A DNA stretch of 27,580 nt from JALYUA01 sp038229875 (GTDB taxonomy: Bacteria; Acidobacteriota; Thermoanaerobaculia; UBA5066; Gp7-AA6): the NCBI GenBank assembly GCA_038229875.1, contig JBBROA010000051.1:1-27580 (forward strand), in the 5' to 3' direction. A program made the position numbers and the translations under genes. Position 1 is the stretch's first letter. Each line of letters begins with the position of its first letter. Positions 8,998 to 17,217 of the stretch are shown in pieces. A model generated the notes under the pieces. That model worked only from the letters and a program-made list of their open reading frames with translations. It did no database searches and was not told where the DNA came from.

Positions 8998-9025
8998 ACG
9001 CTCAACCCTCAACGCACAACCGTCT
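8998..9025. repeat. Four tandem heptads overlapping the tig stop codon
   Basis: Consecutive heptads ACGCTCA, ACCCTCA, ACGCACA and ACCGTCT run from 8998 to 9025. The tig stop codon (9009-9011) is the TCA of the second unit, so the last residues of trigger factor are encoded by the repeat. Confidence 0.6.
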
Positions 9026-10328
9026 TCTCCTCCGAGGGTAGCACCGTGGCCTGCGCGATCAAGAGGTCGATCGCCCGGGCGAGGCGCATCTCGTCGCGCA
9101 GGGCGTCCAGGCCGTCCCCCTTCGCCATCTGTTCGCGCAGCTCCGCGGGGTCGACACCCCGGCGCACCGCCGCTCGCATGAACTCGGCTTCGAGCTCGGT
9201 GTCGTTGACCTCGATCCCCTCCCGTCGGGCGATCTCGTCCACGAGAAGGTACTCCTGGACGCGCCGGACCGCGCCCTCGCGGGAATCCTCGCGGAGCTTG
9301 TCCCAGTCGGCTTCCTTGGGATCGACTCCGTTGTTCGCGAGGTACCGGGCGTAGTCGCGAAGAGCGCCCGTGATTTCCGACTCGACGAGCACTTCCGGCG
9401 CGGGCACGGGGGTCTTCGCGAGAAGCTGATCGAGGATCGCCTTACGGAAGACGCGCCGTTTCTCGCCTTCCTTCTCGCGGCGCAGGCCTTCCCGCACTTT
9501 CTGCCGGAGCCCGTCCGCGGTCTCGCCTTCCGCCACCTGCTTCGCGAGCTCGTCATCGAGGTCGGGAAGCTTTTTTTCCTTCAGGGCGGCGAGCGTCACT
9601 TCGTAGTCGACCGTCTTCCCCTTGAACTCCTCGTTAGGAAAATCGTCGGCGAAGCTCTTGCGAAAGCGGCGCGTCTCTCCGGGAGCCGCGCCCCGGAGCG
9701 CGTCGTTGATCTCCTCCATCGAGTCGGCGTGACCGACTTCCAGCGTGACCTTCTCGTCGCGGAACGTGCGGGGGTTCTGTCCCGGCGCGAGGATCTCGAC
9801 GAACGTGCCCGCCACGTCCGCGACCGCGAAGTCGCCCTTCGCCGCGGGCCGCCCTTCGATCGGGTGGAACTCGGCGTGCTGCTCCCGGAAGCGCTCGAGG
9901 ACGCGCTCGACTTCCTCGTCCGTCGGCTCGACGCCGACGTCGTTGACCTCAATCCCGCGGTACTCGCCGGGCTCGATCGGCGGCTTCAGGTCGAGCTTCG
10001 CCGTGAAACGGATCGGACCGGGAGGGTCCCAGTTCAACGCGTCGATCTGAGGCCGCCCGAGAACGGACAGCTTTTTCTCCTCGACGGCGGCGGACAGGGC
10101 TTCGGGCAGCAGGTGCTCGAGCACGTCGCTCCGGATCTCCTCGGCGAAACGCTTCTGAACCACGCTCTCTGGCGCCTTCCCCTTGCGGAAACCGGGCAGC
10201 GCCGCGCGCTTCGCGTACGCGCGCGTGACTTCCCTCCAGGCTTTCTCGACGTCTTCGCCCGGCACCTCGATCTCGAGGCTGGTGCGCGTTGGCGACTCTT
10301 CGTGAGCATTCAGAACGACCATAGGCAT
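9009..10328 (-). CDS. tig: Trigger factor (ribosome-associated chaperone/prolyl isomerase)
   Basis: Binds the ribosome exit tunnel and folds nascent chains. It has 439 residues, typical of the family. The ribosome-binding signature GFRKGKAP is at residues 46-53. The middle FKBP-like PPIase domain is around 160-250 (AKGDFAVADVAGTFVEI...), and the helical C-terminal arms follow at about 260-430. The start is ATG 10328, or ATG 10322 two codons later (MVVLNAHEES). Neither has a Shine-Dalgarno sequence. It appears to be the first gene of the minus-strand tig-clpP-clpX-lon-engB-rho run, with 144 bp of non-coding DNA before it. The final residues (VVR) come from a heptamer repeat. Confidence 0.96.
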   Translation of the reverse strand: MPMVVLNAHEESPTRTSLEIEVPGEDVEKAWREVTRAYAKRAALPGFRKGKAPESVVQKRFAEEIRSDVLEHLLPEALSAAVEEKKLSVLGRPQIDALNWDPPGPIRFTAKLDLKPPIEPGEYRGIEVNDVGVEPTDEEVERVLERFREQHAEFHPIEGRPAAKGDFAVADVAGTFVEILAPGQNPRTFRDEKVTLEVGHADSMEEINDALRGAAPGETRRFRKSFADDFPNEEFKGKTVDYEVTLAALKEKKLPDLDDELAKQVAEGETADGLRQKVREGLRREKEGEKRRVFRKAILDQLLAKTPVPAPEVLVESEITGALRDYARYLANNGVDPKEADWDKLREDSREGAVRRVQEYLLVDEIARREGIEVNDTELEAEFMRAAVRRGVDPAELREQMAKGDGLDALRDEMRLARAIDLLIAQATVLPSEEKTVVR

Positions 10329-10337
10329 AGGGGCGGG

Positions 10338-10343
10338 AGTGTA
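10338..10343 (-). promoter_or_regulatory. Possible -10 element for a near-leaderless tig transcript
   Basis: TACACT (fits TANNNT), overlapping TATACA, ends 9 nt before ATG 10328 on the minus strand. With a normal -10 to start-site spacing, transcription would begin a few nucleotides before the ATG. This agrees with the missing Shine-Dalgarno sequence. No convincing -35 was found. Confidence 0.3.
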
Positions 10344-10434
10344 TACGCCGGGGAGAGAGTGAAGAGGGTTTGATCTTCTGCACCCGGGCGTACCGGGACA
10401 GCCTCACTCGCGGAGGTCGCTTGCTCCCTTCGGA

Positions 10435-10468
10435 GGGTGAGGCCTGACGCCTTACCCCTGACCCCTCC
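10435..10468. repeat. Heptamer tandem repeat and 9-bp hairpin after the protease gene
   Basis: Four heptads GGCCTGA, CGCCTTA, CCCCTGA and CCCCTCC (10441-10468) lie immediately past the stop of the subtilase gene. GGGTGAGGC (10435-10443) pairs with GCCTTACCC (10449-10457), one pair being G-T, around a 5-nt loop. There is no T-run. Confidence 0.55.
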
Positions 10469-10472
10469 CCAT

Positions 10473-12023
10473 CTACTGCGATCTCGGACCGACGACGCGC
10501 GGCGCCGGCCGCCTCGGGAAACTGGGGGCGGGGGCCGCTCGCGGCTCCGCGGCGGGGGCGAGCGCCACCGCGGCCGCGATGTCCACCCGGCCGTATCCAA
10601 ACACCGCGTTCGGCACGTTCGCGCCGGGAAAGCCGCCGCAGTCCTGCGCGGAGCGGAGCGGCACCGCGGAGCGCTCCAGGAGCGACGCCGTCGCCGCGAC
10701 CTGGCCGACGAGAGCGGGAGACGCGGACCAGAGGAGCGCCACCGCGCCGGTCACGTGGGGAGCCGCCGCGGACGTGCCGGAAAAACTCCGGTAGGACGAC
10801 GGCTGAGCGGATGTGCGCACGGAGACACCCGGCGCGCTGATGTCCGGCTTCAACCTTCCCGAGCCGTCCGCGGCAGCGGGGCCCCGGCTCGAAAAACCCG
10901 CGATCTCGTCCGCCAGGGTCGTCGCGCCTACGGTGAACACCGAACCGTAGAAGACGGGAACGTCGCTCGCGGTCGCGCACGCCGGACCCGAGTTCCCCGC
11001 AGATACGGAGAGAAAAATTCCGGCCGCGGCGACATTGTCGACGACCGCGCGGAGGACGTTCGGGTCGGTGCACCCTTCGTTCACCGGGCAGCCCCAGGAG
11101 TTGTTGATGACGTGAGGCGCGAGGTCGGGACGCGGGTTCGCGCCGGCGGCGTCCGTCGGCGCGAGGAACCATTGAAAGCATTCCGTGTAGCGAGCCGGCG
11201 TTCCCGCTCCCCGGTCCATGTTCCGGCAGCCGATGAACGTGGACCCGGGAGCCACCCCGATCTGGTTCTCCCCTTCTCCTCCAACCGAGAGTCCCGAGGT
11301 CGAGGTCCCGTGACCGTCGTCGTCGCACGGAGCCGCGGCGTTCGATCCGCACGGGTTGCCCACTCCGGCGTCGTGCACGGCGTCGTGCCAGTTGTAGCCG
11401 TGCGCGGCAGCGCCCTCCCGGAAGCCGCGATAGTGGCCTTTCAACGCGGGGTGCTCCCAGGCGAAGCCCGTATCGGCGATCCCGACCACGATGCCCTGGC
11501 CCGTGAATCCCTTCGCCCAGACCTGCGGCGCGCCGATCAGCGTCAGGTTCGGCTCGACCGCGGCGGATTCCCGCGCGCCGAGCGGTGAGGGCCCTCCGCC
11601 CCGGTCGTCGGGAGGGGACGCCATCGAAGCCTCGCGATTGGGCGCGATGCTGGAGACTTCCGGCAGGAGCGCGAGCTCGTCTGCGACATCGCGCGGCGCG
11701 CGCACCTCGATCATGTTCACGAGGAAGAACGGCCGGAACGCGACCCCGAGTCCGGCGAGCCGCGCCCTGACGCTCGCCTGAGAGACCTCCGCCTGCGCGG
11801 AAAGCGCTCCGAACACGAAACGGAGGCGAGCCGCGCGGTCGGCAATCGCGAATGCCGGCGAGAGGTCCGCGGCGTCGCGCAGCACCACCAGGAACGACGC
11901 CTCTTCCCCGAGCGCCTTGCCGGCGAAGATCCGCTCGTCGACCGGAGCTCTGCCCGCCGCGGCCGCGCGGACGGCCGTACCCAGAAAGAGGATCAGCGCG
12001 AGATACATCCGGAGGCCGGTCAC
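10473..12023 (-). CDS. Secreted S8 (subtilisin-family) serine protease, bacillopeptidase F-like
   Basis: Extracytoplasmic endopeptidase made as a pre-pro-protein of 516 aa. A signal peptide spans about 1-22 (hydrophobic core YLALILFLGTAV, then AAAAG). An inhibitor-I9-like propeptide follows at about 41-125 (SFLVVLRDA...MIEVRAP). The catalytic domain spans about 160-490. The triad is Asp184 (GIADTGFAWEHPALKGHYRGF), His238 (DDDGHGTSTSG) and Ser418 (FSGTSAAAPHVTG). The oxyanion residue is Asn344 (SAGNSGP). The usual HGTHVAG is HGTSTSG, but the catalytic His is kept. The C-terminal tail is short and Pro/Arg/Ala-rich. The start is GTG 12023 or ATG 12008; the signal peptide fits either. The gene is on the same strand as the tig cluster but separated by heptamer repeats, so it is probably a separate unit. 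Substrate unknown. Confidence 0.95.
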   Translation of the reverse strand: MTGLRMYLALILFLGTAVRAAAAGRAPVDERIFAGKALGEEASFLVVLRDAADLSPAFAIADRAARLRFVFGALSAQAEVSQASVRARLAGLGVAFRPFFLVNMIEVRAPRDVADELALLPEVSSIAPNREASMASPPDDRGGGPSPLGARESAAVEPNLTLIGAPQVWAKGFTGQGIVVGIADTGFAWEHPALKGHYRGFREGAAAHGYNWHDAVHDAGVGNPCGSNAAAPCDDDGHGTSTSGLSVGGEGENQIGVAPGSTFIGCRNMDRGAGTPARYTECFQWFLAPTDAAGANPRPDLAPHVINNSWGCPVNEGCTDPNVLRAVVDNVAAAGIFLSVSAGNSGPACATASDVPVFYGSVFTVGATTLADEIAGFSSRGPAAADGSGRLKPDISAPGVSVRTSAQPSSYRSFSGTSAAAPHVTGAVALLWSASPALVGQVAATASLLERSAVPLRSAQDCGGFPGANVPNAVFGYGRVDIAAAVALAPAAEPRAAPAPSFPRRPAPRVVGPRSQ

Positions 12024-12028
12024 CGGAC

Positions 12029-12045
12029 AACTCTAAGCTCTAAGC
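12029..12045. repeat. Short heptamer repeat upstream of the protease gene
   Basis: AACTCTA, AGCTCTA and AGCGG form a little over two 7-bp units just upstream of the GTG start of the subtilase gene. This lies in the 98-bp divergent gap before the plus-strand TPR membrane gene. Confidence 0.4.
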
Positions 12046-12121
12046 GGTTCCTCTCCACGGGTCAGCTTCAGCGGCAGGTCTCCGCCTGCTCCGGAGCTCG
12101 CGGAAGATAGACTTGCGAGCC

Positions 12122-13993
12122 ATGCCGCCGCAGCGAAAACGCGGAAAGCGGAAGCCGCCGGCGCGCCGCGGTCCCGAGCCCCGCCCCGTGAGAGTGGTCT
12201 CCCGCGGGATCTCGCCGCTTCTCGCGTGCGCGTTCCTCGCCGCCGCGACGCTGCCGGTCTTCTCCGGCGTGCTGCGAAACGGCTTCGTCAGCTTCGACGA
12301 CGAGATCTACGTCCTGAAAAATCCGCACGTGCGCGCGGGGCTCTCCGCCGCGGGCGCGGCCTGGGCGGCGACGGCGACGGAGGCGGCGAACTGGCACCCC
12401 CTGACGTGGATGTCCCACATGGCCGACGTGTCGCTCTGGGGCATGCGCGCGGCTGCCCATCACGCGACGAGCGTGCTCTTTCACGCCGGCAGCGTGCTCC
12501 TCGTCTTTCTCCTGCTGCGCCGCGCGACCGGGTCGGCGGGCCGCAGCGCGGCCGTCGCGCTCCTCTTCGGCCTGCATCCGCTGCGCGTCGAGTCGGTCGC
12601 CTGGGTCGCGGAGAGGAAAGACGTGCTGAGCGTCTTCTTCGGCCTCGCCGCGATCGGCGCGTGGGGCGCCGGGCTCGCGCGCCGTCACCGCGGGGCGTAC
12701 GCGGGAAGCCTCGCCCTCTTCGCCGCGAGTCTCCTGTCGAAGGGCACGCTCGTCACGCTTCCGCTTCTGCTTCTGGTCCTCGACTTCTGGCCGCTCGCAC
12801 GGGTGCCCCGGCACGACGGAGAAGAACCGGGGCCAGGCTGGCGCGCGCTCGGCCTCGAGAAAATTCCGTTTGTCCTTCTCTCGGTCGGCGCCTCGATCGC
12901 CACCCTCTACGCGCAGCGCGCCGGCGGCGCGACGGAAACTCTCCAGGTCCCTCTCGGCGCGAGGCTCGAGAACGCGGCGGTCGCCTGCGTCACGTACCTC
13001 GGGAAGATGTTCTGGCCCTCACATCTCGCGCCCCTGTATCCGCATCCTCTGTCCGGGCTCGGATGGAAGAGCGCGGCCGCCGTCGTCGTGCTCGCCGCGA
13101 TCTCGGCGGCCGCGTACCGTGTACGCGCCCGGCGCCCGTGGCTGCTCGCCGGCTGGGTCTGGTACCTGGTCGCACTCCTTCCCGTGCTCGGGCTCGTGCA
13201 GGTCGGGTGGCAGTCCACGGCCGACCGCTACACCTACCTGCCCTCGCTCGGCATCTTCGCCGCGCTCGCGTGGGAGGCGGCCGAACGCGCGCGCGGGCGC
13301 GTTCCCGTCCGCGCGCTGGCCGTCGCGACTGGCGTGGTGGCACTCGCGCTTTCGATCTTGACCTGGCGGCAGATCGCGACGTGGCGCGACTCCCTGACGC
13401 TCTACGAGCACGCGGTCGCCGTCACGGGCCCGAACGAGACCATGCAGATCGACCTCGGCAACGAACTGGCCCGCCGTGGCCGGACGGAAGAAGCCCGCCG
13501 CCATTTCGCCGAAGCCCTGCGGATCTCGCCGGGCTCGAAAGACGCGCTCTACGCGGTCGGGACGCTCGCTTTGAACGAGGGCCAGCCGGCGGCCGCGCGC
13601 GAGCGCTTCCAGGAGGCGGTGCGGCTGCATCCCGAGTTCGCGGAGGGCGAGATCCAGACCGCCGTCTCGTTTCTGAGAGAGAACCTCCCTGCCGACGCGG
13701 CAAAGCATGCGGAGCGCGCGCTCGCGGTACGCCCCGGCATGCCGGAAGCCCTGTACGTGCTCGGGACCGCGCTCGACGCGCAGGGACACGCCGACGAGGC
13801 GAAGGCGCGGTACGAGCAGGCGATCGCGGCGCGGCCGGGATACGCGGAGGCGCACGAGAATCTGGGCGAGCTGCTCGCTGCCGCCGGAAAGACCTCCGCC
13901 GCGATCCCTCATTTCGAAGCTGCGCTGCGAGCCAACCCCGATTTCGTCGAAGCCCGTCAGAGTCTCGAGGCGGCGCTCCGGGCGACGCGCTGA
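12122..13993 (+). CDS. Polytopic GT-C-like membrane protein with C-terminal TPRs (TMTC-like)
   Basis: Integral membrane protein of 623 aa. A basic, Pro-rich cytoplasmic N-terminus (1-30) leads into several hydrophobic segments to about residue 435, followed by about five TPRs (about 440-620). The first loop carries FDDEIYVLKNPHV and HPLTWMSHMADVSLWG, then HHATSVLFH. This acidic-pair pattern and arrangement resemble bacterial relatives of TMTC/PMT-type GT-C mannosyltransferases, which use polyprenyl-phosphate sugars. Glycosyl transfer is inferred, not shown. The TPRs (NEGQPAAARERFQEAVRLHP and similar units) end at ALRATR. ATG 12122 was chosen over TTG 12113. The Shine-Dalgarno sequence is weak. 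It is transcribed away from the protease gene. The next gene also has TPRs but lies 176 bp downstream, so co-transcription is uncertain. Confidence 0.85.
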   Translation: MPPQRKRGKRKPPARRGPEPRPVRVVSRGISPLLACAFLAAATLPVFSGVLRNGFVSFDDEIYVLKNPHVRAGLSAAGAAWAATATEAANWHPLTWMSHMADVSLWGMRAAAHHATSVLFHAGSVLLVFLLLRRATGSAGRSAAVALLFGLHPLRVESVAWVAERKDVLSVFFGLAAIGAWGAGLARRHRGAYAGSLALFAASLLSKGTLVTLPLLLLVLDFWPLARVPRHDGEEPGPGWRALGLEKIPFVLLSVGASIATLYAQRAGGATETLQVPLGARLENAAVACVTYLGKMFWPSHLAPLYPHPLSGLGWKSAAAVVVLAAISAAAYRVRARRPWLLAGWVWYLVALLPVLGLVQVGWQSTADRYTYLPSLGIFAALAWEAAERARGRVPVRALAVATGVVALALSILTWRQIATWRDSLTLYEHAVAVTGPNETMQIDLGNELARRGRTEEARRHFAEALRISPGSKDALYAVGTLALNEGQPAAARERFQEAVRLHPEFAEGEIQTAVSFLRENLPADAAKHAERALAVRPGMPEALYVLGTALDAQGHADEAKARYEQAIAARPGYAEAHENLGELLAAAGKTSAAIPHFEAALRANPDFVEARQSLEAALRATR

Positions 13994-14006
13994 ACGAGGG
14001 AACGGG

Positions 14007-14020
14007 TCAGCGTTTAGCGT
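14007..14020. repeat. Two heptads downstream of the TPR membrane gene
   Basis: TCAGCGT and TTAGCGT, read on the minus strand as ACGCTAA and ACGCTGA, lie 14 bp after the stop. The consensus matches the heptads at the tig stop codon. The remaining spacer to 14169 shows no gene. Confidence 0.4.
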
Positions 14021-14169
14021 CGAGGTCCAGACCGGGGATCAGAGAAACCCGGTGATTTACGCCGCCCCGAACGCATCACTCCGAACCCTCGACCCTTTTC
14101 GCCGCGCAAGATTCTGATAGCCGCATCGGGGGCTTTTTCCATACCGTGCCCCGAAATGGAGGAACCCCG

Positions 14170-15930
14170 ATGCGCCTGCGCCCCCTGACCGGAATCCTTC
14201 TGATGATCGCGGCCGCCTCGGCGTCCTCCCGCATGGCCGCGGTGAACCCCCGTCCTTCGCCCGCGCCTCCCGGGGTTCCGGCCGCGATGCGGAAGCTGCA
14301 GGGAGGCGACGCGGCAGGCGCGGCGAAGATCCTGGAGGAGGTCGTGGCGCGCGAGCCCCGGAACGCGCCGGCGTGGCGCGGCCTCGGCACGGCGTCGCTG
14401 CGCCTGAAGAACCTCGACCGCGCCGAAGAAGCGTTCCGCAAGTCTCTCGAGATCGAGCCGGACTCCCCCCGGGCGATGTACAACCTCGGCGCGGTCGCGG
14501 CCCGGCGAGAGAACCCCGACTCCGCGTTCGAGTGGCTCAAAAAGGCGCGCGCGAAGGGAAAGATCGACATGACGTACGCGCAGGTCGACGAGGACCTGGC
14601 GACGCTGCGTAAAGATCCCCGGTTCCCCTCGATCCTTCCTTCACCGGCGGACTTCGAACGGCCGTTCGTGGAGTCCGTGAAGGTCCTCCGCGAGTGGGAT
14701 GGTGAGGCCGCCAACGACCAGTTCGGATGGATTGCGCGCAACATCGGAGACGTCGACGGGGATGGCGTCAATGACATCGTCACCTCCGCGCCAACCAAGG
14801 AAATCGGCGGCGCCGCGTCCGCCGGCCGGATCTACGTCTACTCGACGAAGACGGGAAAGCTTCTGTGGTCCGCGGATGGCCGCCCGGGCGAGGAGCTCGG
14901 CACGGGCGTCGAATCCGCGGGCGATACGAATCGCGACGGGATCCCCGACGTGATCGCCGGCGCGCCCGGGGGCGGAAAGGCATACCTCTACTCGGGAAGG
15001 GACGGACGCGTGCTGCGCACCTTCACGGCCGAGAGCGCGGACGTCGACTTCGGCCGGCACGTCTCGGCCGCCGGAGACGTCGATGGCGACGGGTATGCGG
15101 ACGTGCTCATCGGCTCCCCCGGAAAACAGGGCGACGCGAAGGCGGTCGGACGCGCGTACCTCTACTCCGGGAAGGACGGACGCGCTCTGCTCTCTTTGAA
15201 GGGTGAGCGGCCGGGTGACGAGTTCGGAAGCACCGTCGGCGGCTCGACCGCCGGAAAGAAGAGGTTTCTGATCGTGGGCGCGTCGAGCGCGGGACCCCGA
15301 CAGACCGGGCGCACGTACGTCTACGAAGGCTTGTCGAGCAAACCGAAGTTCGTGATCGACTCGGACGACACGGGCGCCGCGCTGGGAGCGATGTTCGTTT
15401 CGGTCGCCGGGGACGTGAACGGCGACGGCGTCCCAGACGTGTACGCGTCCGATTTTTCCAACTCGGCGAAAGGGCCCTCGACGGGGCGCGTTTATGTGCA
15501 CTCGGGTCGGGACGGCTCCCGGCTGCTGACCTTGACTGGCGAAACCGCCGGCGAAGGCTTTGGCATCGGACCGGCGACGGCGGGCGACGTCGACGGGGAC
15601 GGCCACGCCGACCTCATCATCGGCGCGTGGCAGTACGCCGGGGCCGCGGTCTCCGGCGGCCGTGCGTACCTCTATTCCGGAAAAGACGGCCGGTTGATGA
15701 AGACCTTCACGTGCCGGGTGCCGGGAGACACGTTCGGCTTCGACGCGGTCGGGATGGGAGACGTCGACGGAGACGGGACGATCGACTTCCTGATCACGTC
15801 GGCATGGAGCGGGATCCACGGCTACCACTCCGGCCGAATGTTTCTCCTCTCGAGCGGCGTGCAGAGAAAAACCGCGCAGGCGGACGGGCGGAAAATGTTC
15901 CGCACAATCGCCGGAATTCCCTCGCGATAA
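14170..15930 (+). CDS. Secreted TPR plus FG-GAP (integrin-alpha-like beta-propeller) protein
   Basis: Exported protein of 586 aa. A signal peptide spans about 1-23 (MRLRPLTGILLMIAAASAS). Three TPR-like helical repeats span about 40-150. About seven FG-GAP propeller blades run from about 175 to 570. Six blades carry a calcium-loop motif: DVDGDGVND, DTNRDGIPD, DVDGDGYAD, DVNGDGVPD, DVDGDGHAD and DVDGDGTID. The middle blade has GSTAGKKRFLIVGAS in the same place and lacks the acidic residues. Recurrent GRAYLYSGKDG strands mark the blade edges. ATG 14170 was chosen over GTG 14146 because GGAGG lies about 7 nt upstream and the signal peptide starts cleanly. Such propellers usually mediate adhesion or extracellular binding; the ligand is unknown. 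Confidence 0.92.
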   Translation: MRLRPLTGILLMIAAASASSRMAAVNPRPSPAPPGVPAAMRKLQGGDAAGAAKILEEVVAREPRNAPAWRGLGTASLRLKNLDRAEEAFRKSLEIEPDSPRAMYNLGAVAARRENPDSAFEWLKKARAKGKIDMTYAQVDEDLATLRKDPRFPSILPSPADFERPFVESVKVLREWDGEAANDQFGWIARNIGDVDGDGVNDIVTSAPTKEIGGAASAGRIYVYSTKTGKLLWSADGRPGEELGTGVESAGDTNRDGIPDVIAGAPGGGKAYLYSGRDGRVLRTFTAESADVDFGRHVSAAGDVDGDGYADVLIGSPGKQGDAKAVGRAYLYSGKDGRALLSLKGERPGDEFGSTVGGSTAGKKRFLIVGASSAGPRQTGRTYVYEGLSSKPKFVIDSDDTGAALGAMFVSVAGDVNGDGVPDVYASDFSNSAKGPSTGRVYVHSGRDGSRLLTLTGETAGEGFGIGPATAGDVDGDGHADLIIGAWQYAGAAVSGGRAYLYSGKDGRLMKTFTCRVPGDTFGFDAVGMGDVDGDGTIDFLITSAWSGIHGYHSGRMFLLSSGVQRKTAQADGRKMFRTIAGIPSR

Positions 15931-16121
15931 TTTGGGATCACCGGAAGCAGGCATGATCGCCCTGCGGCGAGGGGAGCATCCTCTCCGGAAGCCCATTCGA
16001 AGTGAATGAATAATCACAGCCGTGGTGCTGATATCCCACGCCAGCGATTGCGGCCGGTACGCGCAGCTTTCCGCACACCTTGGGTCGTGAAGCTTTAGAA
16101 CTCCATTTCGTTGAGGTTCTC

Positions 16122-16206
16122 TGGTGCGAGAGGAGGGATTTGAACCCTCACGGGTTACCCCACGGGATCCTAAGTCCCGCGCGTCTGCCAGTTCCGCCAC
16201 TCTCGC
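16122..16206 (-). tRNA. tRNA-Leu (anticodon UAG)
   Basis: 85-nt tRNA including an encoded CCA end. Acceptor arms GCGAGAG and CTCTCGC pair. The anticodon stem is CGGGA/TCCCG with loop CTTAGGA, giving UAG at 34-36 (plus-strand 16170-16172). The long variable arm (GTGGGGTAACCCG) is the class II form expected for Leu. The T-arm is AGGGTTCAAATCCCT. It would read CUN codons. It lies alone between the FG-GAP gene and the Crp-like gene. Confidence 0.97.
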
Positions 16207-16314
16207 GGCAAATCGGAGGGTACGCGCAAGCAACCCCGGTTTCAATGGCGGCCCCGGAGGTTCGCGCGCGGAGTGTTTCGGGGCGGGCGTCGGCGTCGGG
16301 TCGTCGAGAGTCGC

Positions 16315-17100
16315 TCAGTCCGAGGAGTCGGTTCGCCTGGAATCCCTGCGCCATCGCCGCAAAAGCACCTCGAACTCCGCGCGGACGTGCGCGTAGCAGT
16401 CGCATGCCGCCTCTTCGAGCCCTTTGCGATCCACGACGCGGACTCGCCCGCGGCGGTAGTCGATGAGCTTGCGCCTCTGGAGCTCCCTGGCGACCAGGGT
16501 GACCGTCGCACGCCGGACGCCCATCATCCAGGAGAGAAACTGCTGGGTCAGTGGAAACTCCTCTTTCGACGAACGGTCCGCTATCGAGAGGAGCCAGCGA
16601 GCGCACCTCTGGACGGGAGTGTGCATCCGACTGCAGAGGCAGGCCTGGCCCACCGAGAGCAGCAGAGCCTCCGTGTACTCCGCAAACCGGTCTGCGAAAA
16701 TGCACTTTCGCCGGAGCTCCCGGACGAGGATCTTCCTCGGCAACCGGAGGCCGTCTCCGGGCACCTGAGTGATCGCCTCGAACACGACGGCCTCGCTCCC
16801 GATGAAAACGGGCAGCCCGACGACCCCCTCTCTGCCCACCGTCGCGACTTCGACTTCGGAACCGTCCAGGCCGTGCACGAGAACCGAAGAAACGGAACTG
16901 ACGGGGAAGAAAACGTCCGGGTCGGAATCGGACCGGCAGTGGAGCTCTTCCGCGAGCTTCGTGTTGTACGGCCGGAGGTGCGGCAGCAGTCGGGCGAACT
17001 CCGCGCGCGGAAGGCTCTCGAGAAGCAGGTTGCCCGTCTTTGGTCGGGGGGGCTCCCGGTGGGTCTTGCGGGCCGGGAAGGTTCTTAAAGCCCGCAACAT
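16315..17100 (-). CDS. Crp/Fnr-family transcriptional regulator
   Basis: DNA-binding regulator of 261 aa. The cNMP-binding-like beta-roll is at about 30-130 (GLDGSEVEVATVGREGVVGLPVFIGSEAV). The dimerisation helix is at about 140-170. The winged HTH spans about 180-245 (PLTQQFLSWMMGVRRATVTLVARELQRRKLIDYRRGRVRVVDRKGLE). The Arg-containing phosphate-binding cassette of cAMP receptors is not recognisable, and there is no FNR-like N-terminal Cys cluster. Neither cAMP nor an iron-sulphur cluster is supported as the effector. ATG 17100 gives a 30-residue basic tail before the beta-roll; a shorter start is possible. There is no strong Shine-Dalgarno sequence. It lies downstream of the large membrane-protein gene, with a 117-bp gap. 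Regulon unknown. Confidence 0.9.
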   Translation of the reverse strand: MLRALRTFPARKTHREPPRPKTGNLLLESLPRAEFARLLPHLRPYNTKLAEELHCRSDSDPDVFFPVSSVSSVLVHGLDGSEVEVATVGREGVVGLPVFIGSEAVVFEAITQVPGDGLRLPRKILVRELRRKCIFADRFAEYTEALLLSVGQACLCSRMHTPVQRCARWLLSIADRSSKEEFPLTQQFLSWMMGVRRATVTLVARELQRRKLIDYRRGRVRVVDRKGLEEAACDCYAHVRAEFEVLLRRWRRDSRRTDSSD

Positions 17101-17217
17101 CGGCTGAATCTACATGAGGCGGCTACCGGAGCGTCATGCCGGATTTCGGGCATCGCCGGAAGAACCCCGGCGTCGGCGCACCGTGCGTCCCGTCTCTCAG
17201 TCTCCGGCCTCGATCGG

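Noticed and set aside
8241..9005. Longer ClpP form starting near 9005
   Set aside because: The extra residues run through the repeat-bearing spacer and do not resemble a ClpP N-terminus; the start at 8852 has a GGGAGG site and gives the family length.
10473..12023. Loss of activity in the subtilase because HGTHVAG reads HGTSTSG
   Set aside because: The catalytic His is the first residue of the motif and is present; Asp, Ser and the oxyanion Asn are also intact.
9949..12030. A 693-codon minus-strand frame spanning tig and the protease gene
   Set aside because: Out of frame with both intact genes and crosses the heptamer spacer; the Arg/Gly-rich translation is a shadow.
16080..16466. Short plus-strand frames over the tRNA and the Crp-like gene end
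   Set aside because: They cover a clear tRNA-Leu and read antisense to the regulator; part of the translation is simply the reverse complement of the tRNA.
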